A stretch of 64,000 bases of DNA from Leeuwenhoekiella polynyae (GCF_042683665.1 NZ_JBHUOO010000023.1), one strand, 5' to 3'. Positions 50,274 to 60,028 are shown, counted from the stretch's first letter. Translations and numbers: made by a program. Notes: generated by a model from the letters alone, not told the origin.

Positions 50274-53200
50274 ATGCAAAATAAAGGACTCATTAGAGTA
50301 TTTGCGATTTTATTTGGGTTGGTGAGTTTATACCAGCTTTCGTTTACGTACTTCACAAATCAAACAGAAGACAAAGCAGCTGCTTTTGCTGAGCAAAAAG
50401 TACCCAATTCTGTTGAGGATTATGTAGACCGAAGAGGTGAGGTTGAGCGTCAATATTTAGACTCTATAGGTAATGATCCTATAGCTTTAGGTATTACGTA
50501 TAATGATGCAAAAGATAAAGAGCTTAATAAAGGTCTGGATCTTAAAGGAGGTATGAATGCTATTCTTGAAATTTCTGTTGCAGATATTTTAAGAGGCTTG
50601 AGTAATAACAGCACAGATCCTGCTTTTAACCAGGCTTTAGATCAGGCTGCAGAAGCTCAAAAGGATTCTCAAAATAGCTTTTTAGATGATTTCTTTGATG
50701 CTTTCGAAGCAATTCCTGGGGATAATAAATTGGCTTCTCCAGACATTTTTGCTAATACTACTTTAGGAGAGAAGATCAATTTTAATATGACCAATGCAGA
50801 GGTAGAGCCTATCATTGCTCAGGAAATAGAAGGGTCTATCAATTCTGCTTTTGAGGTATTGCGTAATCGTATTGATAAATTTGGTGTTACACAACCTAAC
50901 ATTCAGCGTTTAGACAATCAGTCGCGAATTTTAATTGAGCTTCCCGGAGCTACTGACATAGAGCGTGTAAAATTTCAATTAGAAAGTACTGCTCAATTAG
51001 AGTTTTACAAAACGCACTACGCTTCTCAGGTTGCACCTTATTTATTAGAGGTAAACACTGTTTTAAAAGATATTGTTGCTCCTGTTGAAGAGCAAAAGAC
51101 AACAGCAACTGTTGATTCTACAGATACAGATGATTCTATCGAAGACTTGCTTGCAAGTGAGGAAGATTCAATAAGTCCTGCTGCACAAAATAATCCTTTA
51201 TTTGAGGTGTTTAGTTTTAACCCAGCTATACAGCAATATGCTCAGGCTCCAATTGTAGGTTATGCTCAGGTAAAAGATACTGCTACTATTAATGGCTATT
51301 TAACAAAGCCTGAAATTGTAAGGCTTCGTCCACAAGAATTACGTTTTGCAAAATTCAGATGGGGGATTGCAGAGGGAGAATCTGATGTTGTTCCACTTTA
51401 TGCGTTAATGTCAGATCGAAGTGGTTCTGCTGCTATGGATGGTGATGTAGTGCAAGATTCACGTCAACAATATACACAAGCTGGTCAACCATCTGTAGGT
51501 ATCGATTTTGAGGGGCAAGGTCCTGGTCAGTGGGCTAAATTAACCGGAGAGGTTGCAAGTGAAGGAAATGCTATTGCAATTGTTCTTGACGGAACCGTTT
51601 ATTCTGCAGCTACTGCAAAAGCCGAAATTTCAGGAGGTGCTACTGAAATCTCAGGAAGCTTCACAGTTACTGAAGCTCAGGATTTAGCAAATGTATTAAA
51701 AGCAGGTAAACTTCCTGCTTCTGCAAAGATTATTTCTTATGATGTTGTTGGTCCTTCATTAGGGCAAGAGGCGATTAATAGTGGTTTGATGTCATTTGTG
51801 ATCGCACTTTTATTGGTGCTGGTATGGATGGTATTCTATTACGGGAAAGCAGGTCTTTTTGCAGATGTTGCTTTAGCGGTAAACATCTTATTTATATTCG
51901 GTATACTTGCGGGGCTTGGAGCTGTGCTTACCCTTCCTGGTATCGCAGGTATTGTTCTTACGATAGGTATGTCTGTAGATGCAAACGTGCTGATCTTTGA
52001 GCGTATTAAAGAAGAGATTGCAAAAGGTAAGTCTCAAAAAGATGCTATTAAAGACGGTTTCAATAATGCATTGTCATCTATTCTTGATGCTAACATTACG
52101 ACGTTCTTAACGGCATTGATATTATTCTTATTCGGTACAGGACCTATTCAGGGTTTTGCAACTACCTTGATGATAGGTATTGCTACATCTTTATTTACAG
52201 CAATCTTTGTTACACGTTTGTTTATTGACGGTTATGGTAAAAATGGTAAGTCTCTTGCATTCTGTACAGGTGCTACGAGAAACCTTTTTACAAACTTTAA
52301 TAAAGATTTTCTTGCAAAAAGAAAGGTTGCCTATATCATAAGTGGTGTTTTAATAGTGATAAGTTTAATCTCGCTATTTACTAACAGTCTTGATCAAGGA
52401 GTTGACTTTGTAGGAGGGCGTAATTATACCGTTCGTTTTGAAGAGCCGGTTAATGCTACTGAAGTTGAGAATAAATTGATTGCAGAACTTGAAAGTGCAC
52501 AAGCAAAAACATACGGTGAAGCAAATCAGTTAAAAATCACAACAAAGTATAGAATAGACGAGGAGGCTTCTGAAGTAGATGATGATATTCAACAGAAATT
52601 ATATACAGCTTTAAAAAGCTATTTACCTGCAGATTTAACCCTTTCACAGTTTGTGAAAGGTGGTTCTACTGAAGAGAAAGTAGGTATTCTAGAATATAAC
52701 AAGGTAGGTCCTACTATCGCAGATGACATTAAAAGGGATTCGTTCTGGGCAGTCTTAGGATCATTGGTGGTTGTGTTTTTATACATCTTACTGCGTTTTA
52801 GAAGATGGCAATTTTCACTGGGAGCTGTTGTTGCGGTTTTCCATGATGTATTAATTGTGTTAGGTATTTTCTCATTGACCTATAAGTTTATGCCATTTAA
52901 TATGGAAATTGACCAATCGTTCATCGCTGCGATACTAACCGTTATTGGTTACTCGCTGAATGATACCGTCGTTGTATTTGACCGTATTAGAGAGTTTATG
53001 AAGGAGTACGGTACAGATCGCAAAATGGGTGTTATAATCAATCAGGCGATTAACAGTACTATTAGTCGTACTTTAAATACGTCTATGACTACTTTAATTG
53101 TATTGCTTGCCATTTTCATCTTTGGAGGAGCAAGTATAATGGGCTTTATGTTTGCATTGATTGTAGGGGTTGTAGTAGGTACATACTCTTCGATCTTTAT

Positions 53201-53282
53201 CGCAACACCGGTTATGTTTGATACGATCCAGAAGAAGGCGTTAAAGCCAGAAAAAGTAGAAGAAGAGGAGACTGTAGCGTAA
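50274..53282 (+). CDS. secDF: Protein translocase subunit SecDF (fused)
   Basis: Proton-driven accessory of SecYEG that pulls proteins across the membrane. One 1002-residue chain contains SecD and SecF in order. The N-terminal helix comes first, then a large periplasmic P1 domain (about 80-500, with an acidic low-complexity insert near 265-300), then the SecD helices with GIAGIVLTIGMSVDANVLIFERIKEE. The SecF half from about 690 has DVLIVLGIF, ILTVIGYSLNDTVVVFDRIRE. The membrane Asp in MSVDAN and the Asp/Arg of LNDTVVVFDRIR are conserved coupling residues. Fusion is common in Bacteroidota. Confidence 0.97.
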   Translation: MQNKGLIRVFAILFGLVSLYQLSFTYFTNQTEDKAAAFAEQKVPNSVEDYVDRRGEVERQYLDSIGNDPIALGITYNDAKDKELNKGLDLKGGMNAILEISVADILRGLSNNSTDPAFNQALDQAAEAQKDSQNSFLDDFFDAFEAIPGDNKLASPDIFANTTLGEKINFNMTNAEVEPIIAQEIEGSINSAFEVLRNRIDKFGVTQPNIQRLDNQSRILIELPGATDIERVKFQLESTAQLEFYKTHYASQVAPYLLEVNTVLKDIVAPVEEQKTTATVDSTDTDDSIEDLLASEEDSISPAAQNNPLFEVFSFNPAIQQYAQAPIVGYAQVKDTATINGYLTKPEIVRLRPQELRFAKFRWGIAEGESDVVPLYALMSDRSGSAAMDGDVVQDSRQQYTQAGQPSVGIDFEGQGPGQWAKLTGEVASEGNAIAIVLDGTVYSAATAKAEISGGATEISGSFTVTEAQDLANVLKAGKLPASAKIISYDVVGPSLGQEAINSGLMSFVIALLLVLVWMVFYYGKAGLFADVALAVNILFIFGILAGLGAVLTLPGIAGIVLTIGMSVDANVLIFERIKEEIAKGKSQKDAIKDGFNNALSSILDANITTFLTALILFLFGTGPIQGFATTLMIGIATSLFTAIFVTRLFIDGYGKNGKSLAFCTGATRNLFTNFNKDFLAKRKVAYIISGVLIVISLISLFTNSLDQGVDFVGGRNYTVRFEEPVNATEVENKLIAELESAQAKTYGEANQLKITTKYRIDEEASEVDDDIQQKLYTALKSYLPADLTLSQFVKGGSTEEKVGILEYNKVGPTIADDIKRDSFWAVLGSLVVVFLYILLRFRRWQFSLGAVVAVFHDVLIVLGIFSLTYKFMPFNMEIDQSFIAAILTVIGYSLNDTVVVFDRIREFMKEYGTDRKMGVIINQAINSTISRTLNTSMTTLIVLLAIFIFGGASIMGFMFALIVGVVVGTYSSIFIATPVMFDTIQKKALKPEKVEEEETVA

Positions 53283-53301
53283 TTTTCAGTTAAACTTTAA
53301 T

Positions 53302-53345
53302 CCATAAAAAAGGGTCTGATTTTAAAATCAGACCCTTTTTTATGG
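53302..53345 (+). terminator. secDF terminator, perfect 22-bp palindrome
   Basis: The 44 nt form an uninterrupted inverted repeat centred between 53323 and 53324. The core AGGGTCTGATTTT (53311-53323) pairs with AAAATCAGACCCT (53324-53336), flanked by A6 and T6. It can end transcripts in both directions, including glsA from the other side. Confidence 0.9.
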
Positions 53346-53366
53346 ACACAACCAAAAGGAATTATT

Positions 53367-53434
53367 ACCTCCGAGACTTGCCTCTAAATTGAGAATTTGT
53401 TTGTAGCGAATGTCTCGTGGTCTTGCTCCGAGGT
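53367..53434. repeat. Degenerate REP-like palindromic element
   Basis: A 68-bp unit bounded by ACCTCCGAG (53367-53375) and CTCCGAGGT (53426-53434), which are 8/9 inverted repeats. Inside, CTCGTGGTC/CTTGC segments resemble the CTCGGGG..CACGAG palindromes I associate with Bacteroidota intergenic repeats. It lies between two gene 3' ends, the usual place for such elements. Only one copy is in this window, so repeat status is inferred. Confidence 0.4.
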
Positions 53435-53454
53435 GGTTTGCTATTAATTATTTT

Positions 53455-54372
53455 TTAAAAAACAGAGATTTCTGTTTTGGTAGTAAGGAGCTCAAGTACT
53501 TTCATTCCGAGTTCAGAATTGCCATTTTCATTTAGTGGAGGACTCCAAACGGCTACACTGTAATATTTAGGATGTAACGCGACTATACCACCTCCTACAC
53601 CACTTTTACCGGGTAAGCCTACAGAGAATGCAAATTCTCCAGATTCGTCGTAAAAACCACAGGTAAGCATCAAGGCATTAATTCGTTTTGCGAGCATAGT
53701 ATCTAATACTGCAGCTTCTTTACTTAGATCGTATTTCCCGTAGTTTAGAAAAATAGTGAATGCCTGAGTCAGCTGCTTACAGTTCATCGCGATAGAGCAC
53801 TGGTGAAAATAAAAATCCAAAACCTCATCAACGTTATTGTTGATGTTGCCAAAGTCTTTCATCAAATGAGTAAGTGAAGCATTGCGAAATTTATGCTTCA
53901 TTTCTGAAGCTGCTACGTTTTCATCGTAATCTATAGTTTGATCTTCTGCGATGTCACGTACAAATTGTAAGAGTTCTTCTTTAGGATTTTTTAATTCTGA
54001 AATAAGAATGTCTGCAACCACAAGAGCACCTGCATTTATAAATGGATTTCGGGGAATTCCCTTTTCATATTCAAGCTGCACTAAAGAGTTAAAAGGATCT
54101 CCTGAGGGTTCTACGCCTATGCGTTTCCAGACCTCTTTTCCTTTGAGCTTAAGAGCTAGAGAAAGGCTGAGTACTTTTGAGATACTTTGAATTGAAAAAC
54201 GATCTAGAGCATCTCCTAAGCCGTATCCGCTTCCGTCAGTACATTGTAAATACACTCCAAACTTTGAGGGATCAACCTTTCCGAGTTCGGGGATGTAGGT
54301 TGCAACTTTTCCGGTATTTTTAAAGGTTGCTATTTCCTCTTTAATTTCTTGTAATACCTTGGAATAGTCCAT
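53455..54372 (-). CDS. glsA: Glutaminase
   Basis: Hydrolyses glutamine to glutamate and ammonia. I use the ATG at 54372-54370 (305 residues, MDYSKVLQEIKEEIATFK), which overlaps the stop of the DUF192 gene by one base (TAATG); the longer frame would run into that gene. The serine-beta-lactamase-like fold shows the catalytic S63-x-x-K66 in IQSISKV, NPFINAGALV, and the C-terminal GLPGKSGVGGGIVALHP. The enzyme is salt- and phosphate-independent in E. coli; that is not evident here. It lies at the end of a minus-strand string with lgt. Confidence 0.93.
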   Translation of the reverse strand: MDYSKVLQEIKEEIATFKNTGKVATYIPELGKVDPSKFGVYLQCTDGSGYGLGDALDRFSIQSISKVLSLSLALKLKGKEVWKRIGVEPSGDPFNSLVQLEYEKGIPRNPFINAGALVVADILISELKNPKEELLQFVRDIAEDQTIDYDENVAASEMKHKFRNASLTHLMKDFGNINNNVDEVLDFYFHQCSIAMNCKQLTQAFTIFLNYGKYDLSKEAAVLDTMLAKRINALMLTCGFYDESGEFAFSVGLPGKSGVGGGIVALHPKYYSVAVWSPPLNENGNSELGMKVLELLTTKTEISVF

Positions 54373-54854
54373 TATCTGCGTTTCCAACTGATTGAATCTC
54401 CTTCTTTTATATCCCAAAGTTCAGCAATACCTGCATTGGTTTCTAAAACGTAGGTTACGGGTACTTCAGAAGGAAGGCTGGATTCATCTAAAGGCTTTGC
54501 GTTTTCAATTATAGTAGCAATTTTCATTTCTTTTGTAATAAAAAATAAATCCAAAGGAATGTATGTGTTTTTCATATAAAAGCTATGCGGTCTTTCGTCT
54601 TTAAAAACAAAAAGCATCGCCTGATTTTGCTCCATAGATTCCCGATACATCAGTCCGGTTTCGGTCTCATAATCAGTATCTGCAATTTCTATATTGAAGT
54701 AGACTTTCTCTTCGTTCTGCTTAATGATTTGAAGTTTTCCTTCTTGTGTAAACGCTATTTGTTCCTGCGGAATCTCTGTAGGTTCTGATTCTTGATTTTT
54801 ACACGAAATAATTGTGCTAAAGCCTAAAGCGAGAAAAACTATTTTCTTAAACAT
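54372..54854 (-). CDS. DUF192 family lipoprotein
   Basis: A 160-residue protein with a type II signal (MFKKIVFLALGFSTIISC, anchor C18). A DUF192 domain follows: FNIEIADTDYETETGLMYRESMEQNQAMLFVF, HSFYMKNTYIPLDLFFITKEMKIATIIENAKP and YVLETNAGIAELWDIKEGDSISW. DUF192 is a small beta-fold family of unknown function, often exported. It lies 6 nt after lgt, the enzyme that would lipidate it, and its stop overlaps the glsA start. Confidence 0.88.
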   Translation of the reverse strand: MFKKIVFLALGFSTIISCKNQESEPTEIPQEQIAFTQEGKLQIIKQNEEKVYFNIEIADTDYETETGLMYRESMEQNQAMLFVFKDERPHSFYMKNTYIPLDLFFITKEMKIATIIENAKPLDESSLPSEVPVTYVLETNAGIAELWDIKEGDSISWKRR

Positions 54855-54860
54855 AATAGA

Positions 54861-55796
54861 TTAATATTGAGGTTCTTTTTTCTGACCCAAGGCGCGTACG
54901 ATCATGAAAATACCAATTAATATAAATGGAATGCTTAAGATCTGACCGGTATTAAAACCAAAAATCCAATCCTCGCGACCCTCAACTTGAGCGCGTTTGA
55001 AGTATTCTACGATAAAACGAACCGTCCATAAAAGCACTAAGAAAAGACCAAACAAGAAGCCTTCTTTTTTACGCAAACCTGTTTTCCAATAGACAAACAT
55101 TAAAATGAGGAACACAAATATGTATCCGAATGATTCCATTAATTGACCCGGAAAGCGATAGGGAATTTCGGCAATATAATTTGCAAATTGAGGATCATCT
55201 GTTAAAGCGCTATATGCTTTATGTTCATTAGGAATACCGGTTAAGCGTTGTACTTCGTATTTGTTGTATTGATCCTGAACAAACTTAATTCCTAAATTTG
55301 ATTCGGTAACTTTACCTACCATTTCAGAGTTGAAAAAATTACCAATACGTACAAAGATGGCGCCTAATGAAACCGGCAAAATCACGCGGTCTAAAAGCCA
55401 AAGAACACTTTTCTTTAAGATCTTTTTATTGTAAAGATACATTGCAAAGATCATCCCGATAGCTGCACCATGACTCGCTAACCCCTGAAAGCCGGTATAT
55501 TCAATTTCGGGAACAAACCGAAAAGGTAAAAACACAGAAAGAGGGTCTTGCCAAAGTAATTCTGTCTGATAGAAAAACACATGACCCAGTCGGGCTCCTA
55601 TTAAAATCGCTAACACCGAATATATAAACAGCGGATCTAGCTTTTCTTCTTCAACACCTTCGTTTTTATATACTTTTTTCATCAGGTACCAACCTAATGA
55701 AAAAGCAATAACAAACATTAAACTGTAATAATGAAGGGTGAGAAATCCTAAATCGAGACCCGTTGAAGGGTTCCAGGTCATTTTTAAAGGGAGCAT
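54861..55796 (-). CDS. lgt: Prolipoprotein diacylglyceryl transferase
   Basis: First enzyme of lipoprotein maturation; transfers diacylglycerol to the lipobox cysteine in the inner membrane. The 311-residue protein has about seven membrane helices. The conserved SHGAAIGMIFAMYLY contains the essential H-G region. The Lgt signature is RIGNFFNSEMVGKV, with E in place of the usual GE spacing, and RFPGQLMESFGY follows. The middle has an extra loop compared with E. coli. Several lipoproteins in this window would be substrates. Confidence 0.94.
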   Translation of the reverse strand: MLPLKMTWNPSTGLDLGFLTLHYYSLMFVIAFSLGWYLMKKVYKNEGVEEEKLDPLFIYSVLAILIGARLGHVFFYQTELLWQDPLSVFLPFRFVPEIEYTGFQGLASHGAAIGMIFAMYLYNKKILKKSVLWLLDRVILPVSLGAIFVRIGNFFNSEMVGKVTESNLGIKFVQDQYNKYEVQRLTGIPNEHKAYSALTDDPQFANYIAEIPYRFPGQLMESFGYIFVFLILMFVYWKTGLRKKEGFLFGLFLVLLWTVRFIVEYFKRAQVEGREDWIFGFNTGQILSIPFILIGIFMIVRALGQKKEPQY

Positions 55797-55844
55797 AAGC
55801 TGTATGAATTTTGTGCTGTAAATATAACAAAGCCAAAAGGCTTC

Positions 55845-56108
55845 TTAATCTTTTTTAGAATTTTTATGTGAGTTTTCGCCTTTTATGGGAGGGACGGGAT
55901 CGTAACCAGATCCACCCCAGGGATTACAGCTGGCAATACGTTTTATAGAGAGCCATGTTCCTTTTATAGGGCCGTGTTTTTCTATCGCCTGCACGCTGTA
56001 GTGTGAGCAAGTGGGCTCATACCTACAAGCAGGTGGTAATAGGGGAGAAATGAATTTCTGATAAATACGAATGGGAAAAATCAGTATTTTTTTTGCTAGA
56101 CTTTTCAC
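55845..56108 (-). CDS. yidD: Membrane protein insertion efficiency factor YidD
   Basis: An 87-residue small membrane-associated protein with the YidD signature IRIYQKFISPLLPPACRYEPTCSHYSVQAIEKHG (cysteines C28 and C35). The NPWGGSGYDPVPP end is also typical. It helps insertase YidC in E. coli, where it lies near yidC, rnpA and rpmH. Here it sits between cysS (12 nt) and lgt (48 nt), a Bacteroidota arrangement. It ends in a lysine-rich tail. Confidence 0.95.
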   Translation of the reverse strand: MKSLAKKILIFPIRIYQKFISPLLPPACRYEPTCSHYSVQAIEKHGPIKGTWLSIKRIASCNPWGGSGYDPVPPIKGENSHKNSKKD

Positions 56109-56120
56109 CGTTTTCAGATT

Positions 56121-57608
56121 TTAAGATAGGGTATACGTTGTTCCTTCTCGACCATCTTTTAGTTGAATTCCCAATTCTAAAAGTTGATCTCTGATCTGAT
56201 CGCTAGTAGTAAAATCTTTATTGGCTCTAGCTTCTTTTCTAAGTTGGATCAATAGCTCTATCGCTCCATTCAGTTTGTCTGTATTAGCTTCTGCTACCGC
56301 ATTAACATCTTCAAGGCCTAAAATATCAAAAACAAATGCATGAGTACTCTCTTTAAAGAGTTCGAGATCTGCTTGAGATATCTTTGCTTTGCCATCCTTT
56401 ATCTGATGAATAAACTTTGCTGCCTCAAAAAGTTGAGCGATTAAGATGGGTGAATTAAAATCATCATTCATCGCATCGTAGCAAGCTTGTTTCCAGCTTG
56501 ATATATCTAGTGAACTTGTTTCAGAAACAGGGAGCGCCTCTAGTAAATTCACGGCTTCCATAAGGCGGTTAAACCCTTTTTCGCTAGCTAATAAAGCATC
56601 ATTACTGAAATCTAAAACACTTCGGTAATGCGCCTGCATGATAAAAAAGCGGGCAACGCTAGGGGAGAAGCCTTTAGTTAAAAACGGACTGTCACCCGTA
56701 AAGATTTGTGCAGGAAAAATATTGTTTCCGTCACTTTTAGACATTTTCTTTCCATTCAATGTAAGCATATTAGCATGTAGCCAATAATTCACCGGATTTT
56801 TACCATTTGAAGCTTCAGACTGTGCGATCTCACACTCGTGATGTGGGAATTTTAAATCCATACCGCCACCATGAATGTCAAATTGTTCACCGAGATATTT
56901 GGTGCTCATTGCTGTACACTCCAGATGCCATCCCGGGAAACCGTCTCCCCAGGGTGATGGCCAGCGCATAATGTGCTGGGGTTCGGCTTTTTTCCAAAGT
57001 GCAAAATCCTGAGCGTTTTTCTTTTCGCTTTGCGCAGCCAATTCACGCGTATTCGTGATCATATCTTCCAGGTTGCGACCACTTAACTTTCCGTATTCAT
57101 GATCCTCATTAAACTTGAGTACATCAAAATAAACGGAACCATTTTTCTCATAAGCAAACCCATTATCAATGATCTCTTTAATGATCTCGATTTGCTCAAT
57201 GATATGACCGGTTGCAGTGGGTTCTATACTGGGAGGAAGGCAGTTGAATTTTTGTAGAATAGTGTGAAAGTCGATGGTGTACTGTTGTACAACTTCCATA
57301 GGTTCTATTTGTTCGAGGCGTGCTTTTTTTGCAATTTTATCTTCGCCTTCATCCGCATCGTCTGTAAGATGACCTGCGTCTGTAATGTTCCTTACATAAC
57401 GTACTTTATACCCTAAATGTTTCAGATATCTAAAGATCATATCAAAAGACATAAAGGTGCGTACATTGCCCAGATGTACATTGCTGTAGACCGTAGGGCC
57501 ACAAACATACATCCCAACATTTCCGTCTAAAAGAGGTTTAAAAGTTTCTTTTTGACCGCTTAGAGAATTGTAAAGTGTGATGTTTTGCTTTTGGTATAAG
57601 GTCGACAT
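56121..57608 (-). CDS. cysS: Cysteinyl-tRNA synthetase
   Basis: Class I synthetase charging tRNA-Cys; 495 residues. The HIGH region is in MYVCGPTVYSNVHLGNVR (HLGN variant) with the zinc-ligand cysteine C34. Other zinc ligands are in PGWHLECTAMS and the HGGGMDLKFPHHECEIAQSE block. KMSKS is seen in NGKKMSKSDGN near 266. A C-terminal helical domain follows from about 330. It is 70 nt downstream of folE and 12 nt upstream of yidD. Confidence 0.97.
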   Translation of the reverse strand: MSTLYQKQNITLYNSLSGQKETFKPLLDGNVGMYVCGPTVYSNVHLGNVRTFMSFDMIFRYLKHLGYKVRYVRNITDAGHLTDDADEGEDKIAKKARLEQIEPMEVVQQYTIDFHTILQKFNCLPPSIEPTATGHIIEQIEIIKEIIDNGFAYEKNGSVYFDVLKFNEDHEYGKLSGRNLEDMITNTRELAAQSEKKNAQDFALWKKAEPQHIMRWPSPWGDGFPGWHLECTAMSTKYLGEQFDIHGGGMDLKFPHHECEIAQSEASNGKNPVNYWLHANMLTLNGKKMSKSDGNNIFPAQIFTGDSPFLTKGFSPSVARFFIMQAHYRSVLDFSNDALLASEKGFNRLMEAVNLLEALPVSETSSLDISSWKQACYDAMNDDFNSPILIAQLFEAAKFIHQIKDGKAKISQADLELFKESTHAFVFDILGLEDVNAVAEANTDKLNGAIELLIQLRKEARANKDFTTSDQIRDQLLELGIQLKDGREGTTYTLS

Positions 57609-57678
57609 AGGTTATTTGTTATGCGTGCTTTAAAGCGTATTATTTATATAGAAACAAGTCTGAAACTAAAATGCGTAA

Positions 57679-58365
57679 TTAGAAAGGGGTATCAAGTTTA
57701 ATATAATCTAAAAATTCGCGTCTTACCGCTTCTTCTTTGAACTTACCACCAAACTCACTGGTTACTGTGCTGCTCTCAATGTCGCGAATTCCGCGGCTGT
57801 TTACGCAAAGATGTTTTGCGTCAATAACACAAGCAACATCCTGTGTGCCTAATACTTTTTGAAGTTCTTGAACCACTTGCATCGTAAGACGTTCTTGAAC
57901 CTGAGGTCTTTTTGCATAATAATCCACCACGCGATTCATTTTTGAAAGTCCAACCACGCTACCGTTTGAAATATAAGCAACATGCGCTCTTCCTACGATT
58001 GGTAATAAGTGATGTTCGCAAGTAGAATAGACCGTAATGTTTTTTTCTACAAGCATCTCACCGTACTTGTAATTGTTGTCAAAAGTAGAAGCTTTGGGTT
58101 TGCGGGCCGGGTTTAAACCGCCAAAGATTTCATTTACAAACATTTTGGCAACACGGTTAGGAGTGCCTTTTAAGCTATCGTCTGTAAGATCTAATCCTAG
58201 CGTTTGCATGATGCGTGCAACATCTTCTTTTATAAGTTCAATCTTCTCAGAATCACTTAATTTAAAAGCGTCATCTCTTAGAGGGGTTTCTGCAGATGTA
58301 CTGTGATGGTTGTCACCTATTTCATCGATTGCTTTCAATTCTTCGTTCTCAAAATTCATTTTCAT
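57679..58365 (-). CDS. folE: GTP cyclohydrolase I
   Basis: Converts GTP to dihydroneopterin triphosphate, precursor of folate and also of the queuosine route used by QueE (39274). The 228-residue protein has an acidic N-terminal extension. The zinc-site CEHHLLP lies in VYSTCEHHLLPIVGRAHVAYI, with the second cysteine in DAKHLCVNSRGIRD. QVQERLT is the usual FolE signature. This is the type I (folE), not the folE2, form. A second ATG follows one codon later. Confidence 0.96.
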   Translation of the reverse strand: MKMNFENEELKAIDEIGDNHHSTSAETPLRDDAFKLSDSEKIELIKEDVARIMQTLGLDLTDDSLKGTPNRVAKMFVNEIFGGLNPARKPKASTFDNNYKYGEMLVEKNITVYSTCEHHLLPIVGRAHVAYISNGSVVGLSKMNRVVDYYAKRPQVQERLTMQVVQELQKVLGTQDVACVIDAKHLCVNSRGIRDIESSTVTSEFGGKFKEEAVRREFLDYIKLDTPF

Positions 58366-58399
58366 AAAGCTATTAGTCGCCGCTTGGGCTAAAGGCTTG

Positions 58400-58407
58400 C
58401 AAAGATA
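58400..58407 (-). promoter_or_regulatory. folE promoter -7 element
   Basis: Minus-strand TATCTTTG matches the TAnnTTTG consensus, 34 nt before the folE start. A -33 TTG at standard spacing is not evident. Confidence 0.5.
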
Positions 58408-58480
58408 GTTAAATTAACAATTTAAACAGCTTAACGAGTCTATCTCATTTTTTGATTTGGTTATTATTTTTATCAATAAA

Positions 58481-58515
58481 AAAAGCCCTCTAAATCAATG
58501 ATTCAGAAGGCTTTT
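58481..58515 (-). terminator. Terminator of the OmpP1/FadL gene
   Basis: AAAAGCC (58481-58487) pairs with GGCTTTT (58509-58515), extended by short matching segments (TCT/AGA and AATC/GATT). In minus-strand sense the stem is followed by T. It ends the 61224-58532 unit before folE. Confidence 0.75.
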
Positions 58516-58531
58516 AAGCATGTTATTGCTA

Positions 58532-60028
58532 TTATAGCTGAAATGTGACTGTAGCTAAAATATTTGTGTTTATGTTGTCTATAAAGGCAGTGTTTGTAAA
58601 AGCACCTTCGTAAAGGGCAGGGTTTTGTTCTTGTTTTGCCCAGTCGTAAGCAATATCAATTCGTGCATTGCCAAGTATATATCCTAATCCTAGAGAATAG
58701 CCTGTAGTGCTGCCTAGTGTTTCTTCATTTTTATACGGACTTTCAATAAATCGATATCCACCTCTGAAACTCCAATCTCCAGCTAAAAATTCACCTCCCA
58801 ATTTATAGCTTGAAACAGCTTTTAATTGGCTGTTGATTTGATTATTCATTTGCTGAAAAAATGAATCTTCATCAGGAGAGTATTTCATCGAAGCATAATC
58901 CTGGTATGAATAATCAAAACTTAAGAAACCAGAATTCCCGAAGATGTAAGCGATGCTACCCGTAGCTTTCCCGGGGGTACGTAGGTTGTAATCTTCATAT
59001 ATATTTACAACATTAGGGTTTAGTGTGACTTCGTCATTTATGCCTGATGTGGCTAAGTATTGCTCAGTTTCTTCTGAAATGGTAAAATAAGTAGGTGTGT
59101 CGTATGTAGCACCAACTCTTAGGGAGGGTGAGGCATGGTAAATACCACCTATTTGGGCAGAAACACCAGAGCCGTATGCTCTATATTCATTGTCAAAACG
59201 CAAACTGCTCACTGCATTATTTATATTATCGGTATCTTCAAAGAATACAGTGTTTCTTGTGAAATTAAATGTATGTGCATTAAGGTTTAAGCCTAGATAC
59301 AAGTTTTCGCTAAATTGACCTGCAGCATTAAATGTGAATTTGCTGTTATTTCCTCGGGTTGTGTACTGATATTCCTGATCAAAAGAATTTCCGTTCTGAG
59401 CACTTACATAATCTGTGTTATCAAGATCTGAAGAAACCGGATCAATTAAATAACCTTGATAACCTAAAAAAGCTTGTTGTGTTCCAAAACTTTCATTCTC
59501 ACCTAAAAATTGATATAAATCTGCATTAGTCTCGCCAGGTTGCAATTCTAAAAGATCTAAAGGTGTGCCTTGTGCATAACCTAAAAAGTAATCAGCAATA
59601 GAATTATCACTAATTCCTGAAGCGATATAAGCATTGTCAAAATCGTTGGTTCTGTCATAATTAAAACCAAACGCGAATTTGCGAATTTTACCAATTCCGT
59701 TAGAAATAAACACGCCGCCAAATTGATTGAGATCTATATCAGAATCTTTGTTTGCGGTAATACCATCACTATAGTAAGTCTGATTATCATAAGCTCCAGA
59801 AGATAATGTTAGAGCAACTGTGCTGTTATTAAAAATAGCAGATCCTGCAGGGTTATTATTAATGGCAGATATATCGCCACCCAATGCTCCAAAAGCGCCA
59901 CCCGCACCGCGATATCTTGCGGTACCGGTAATATTCTGTGCACTATAACGCACTGCGTCTGCTACTGTTTGGGCAGTAAGATACTGCATACTTAAACCTA
60001 TAGATAGGAGTATGAATATTTTTTTCAT
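58532..60028 (-). CDS. OmpP1/FadL family outer-membrane transport protein
   Basis: A 498-residue outer-membrane beta-barrel of the FadL type, which moves hydrophobic compounds across the outer membrane. A signal peptide (MKKIFILLSIGLSMQYLTAQ) precedes the family N-terminal plug DAVRYSAQNITGTARYRGAGGAFGALGGDISAINNNPAG. Barrel strands follow, ending TNILATVTFQL with a C-terminal aromatic and Leu. Bacteroidota members are often annotated as hemin receptor without support. It is 32 nt after the RS-rich lipoprotein gene and probably in one transcript with it. Confidence 0.9.
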   Translation of the reverse strand: MKKIFILLSIGLSMQYLTAQTVADAVRYSAQNITGTARYRGAGGAFGALGGDISAINNNPAGSAIFNNSTVALTLSSGAYDNQTYYSDGITANKDSDIDLNQFGGVFISNGIGKIRKFAFGFNYDRTNDFDNAYIASGISDNSIADYFLGYAQGTPLDLLELQPGETNADLYQFLGENESFGTQQAFLGYQGYLIDPVSSDLDNTDYVSAQNGNSFDQEYQYTTRGNNSKFTFNAAGQFSENLYLGLNLNAHTFNFTRNTVFFEDTDNINNAVSSLRFDNEYRAYGSGVSAQIGGIYHASPSLRVGATYDTPTYFTISEETEQYLATSGINDEVTLNPNVVNIYEDYNLRTPGKATGSIAYIFGNSGFLSFDYSYQDYASMKYSPDEDSFFQQMNNQINSQLKAVSSYKLGGEFLAGDWSFRGGYRFIESPYKNEETLGSTTGYSLGLGYILGNARIDIAYDWAKQEQNPALYEGAFTNTAFIDNINTNILATVTFQL

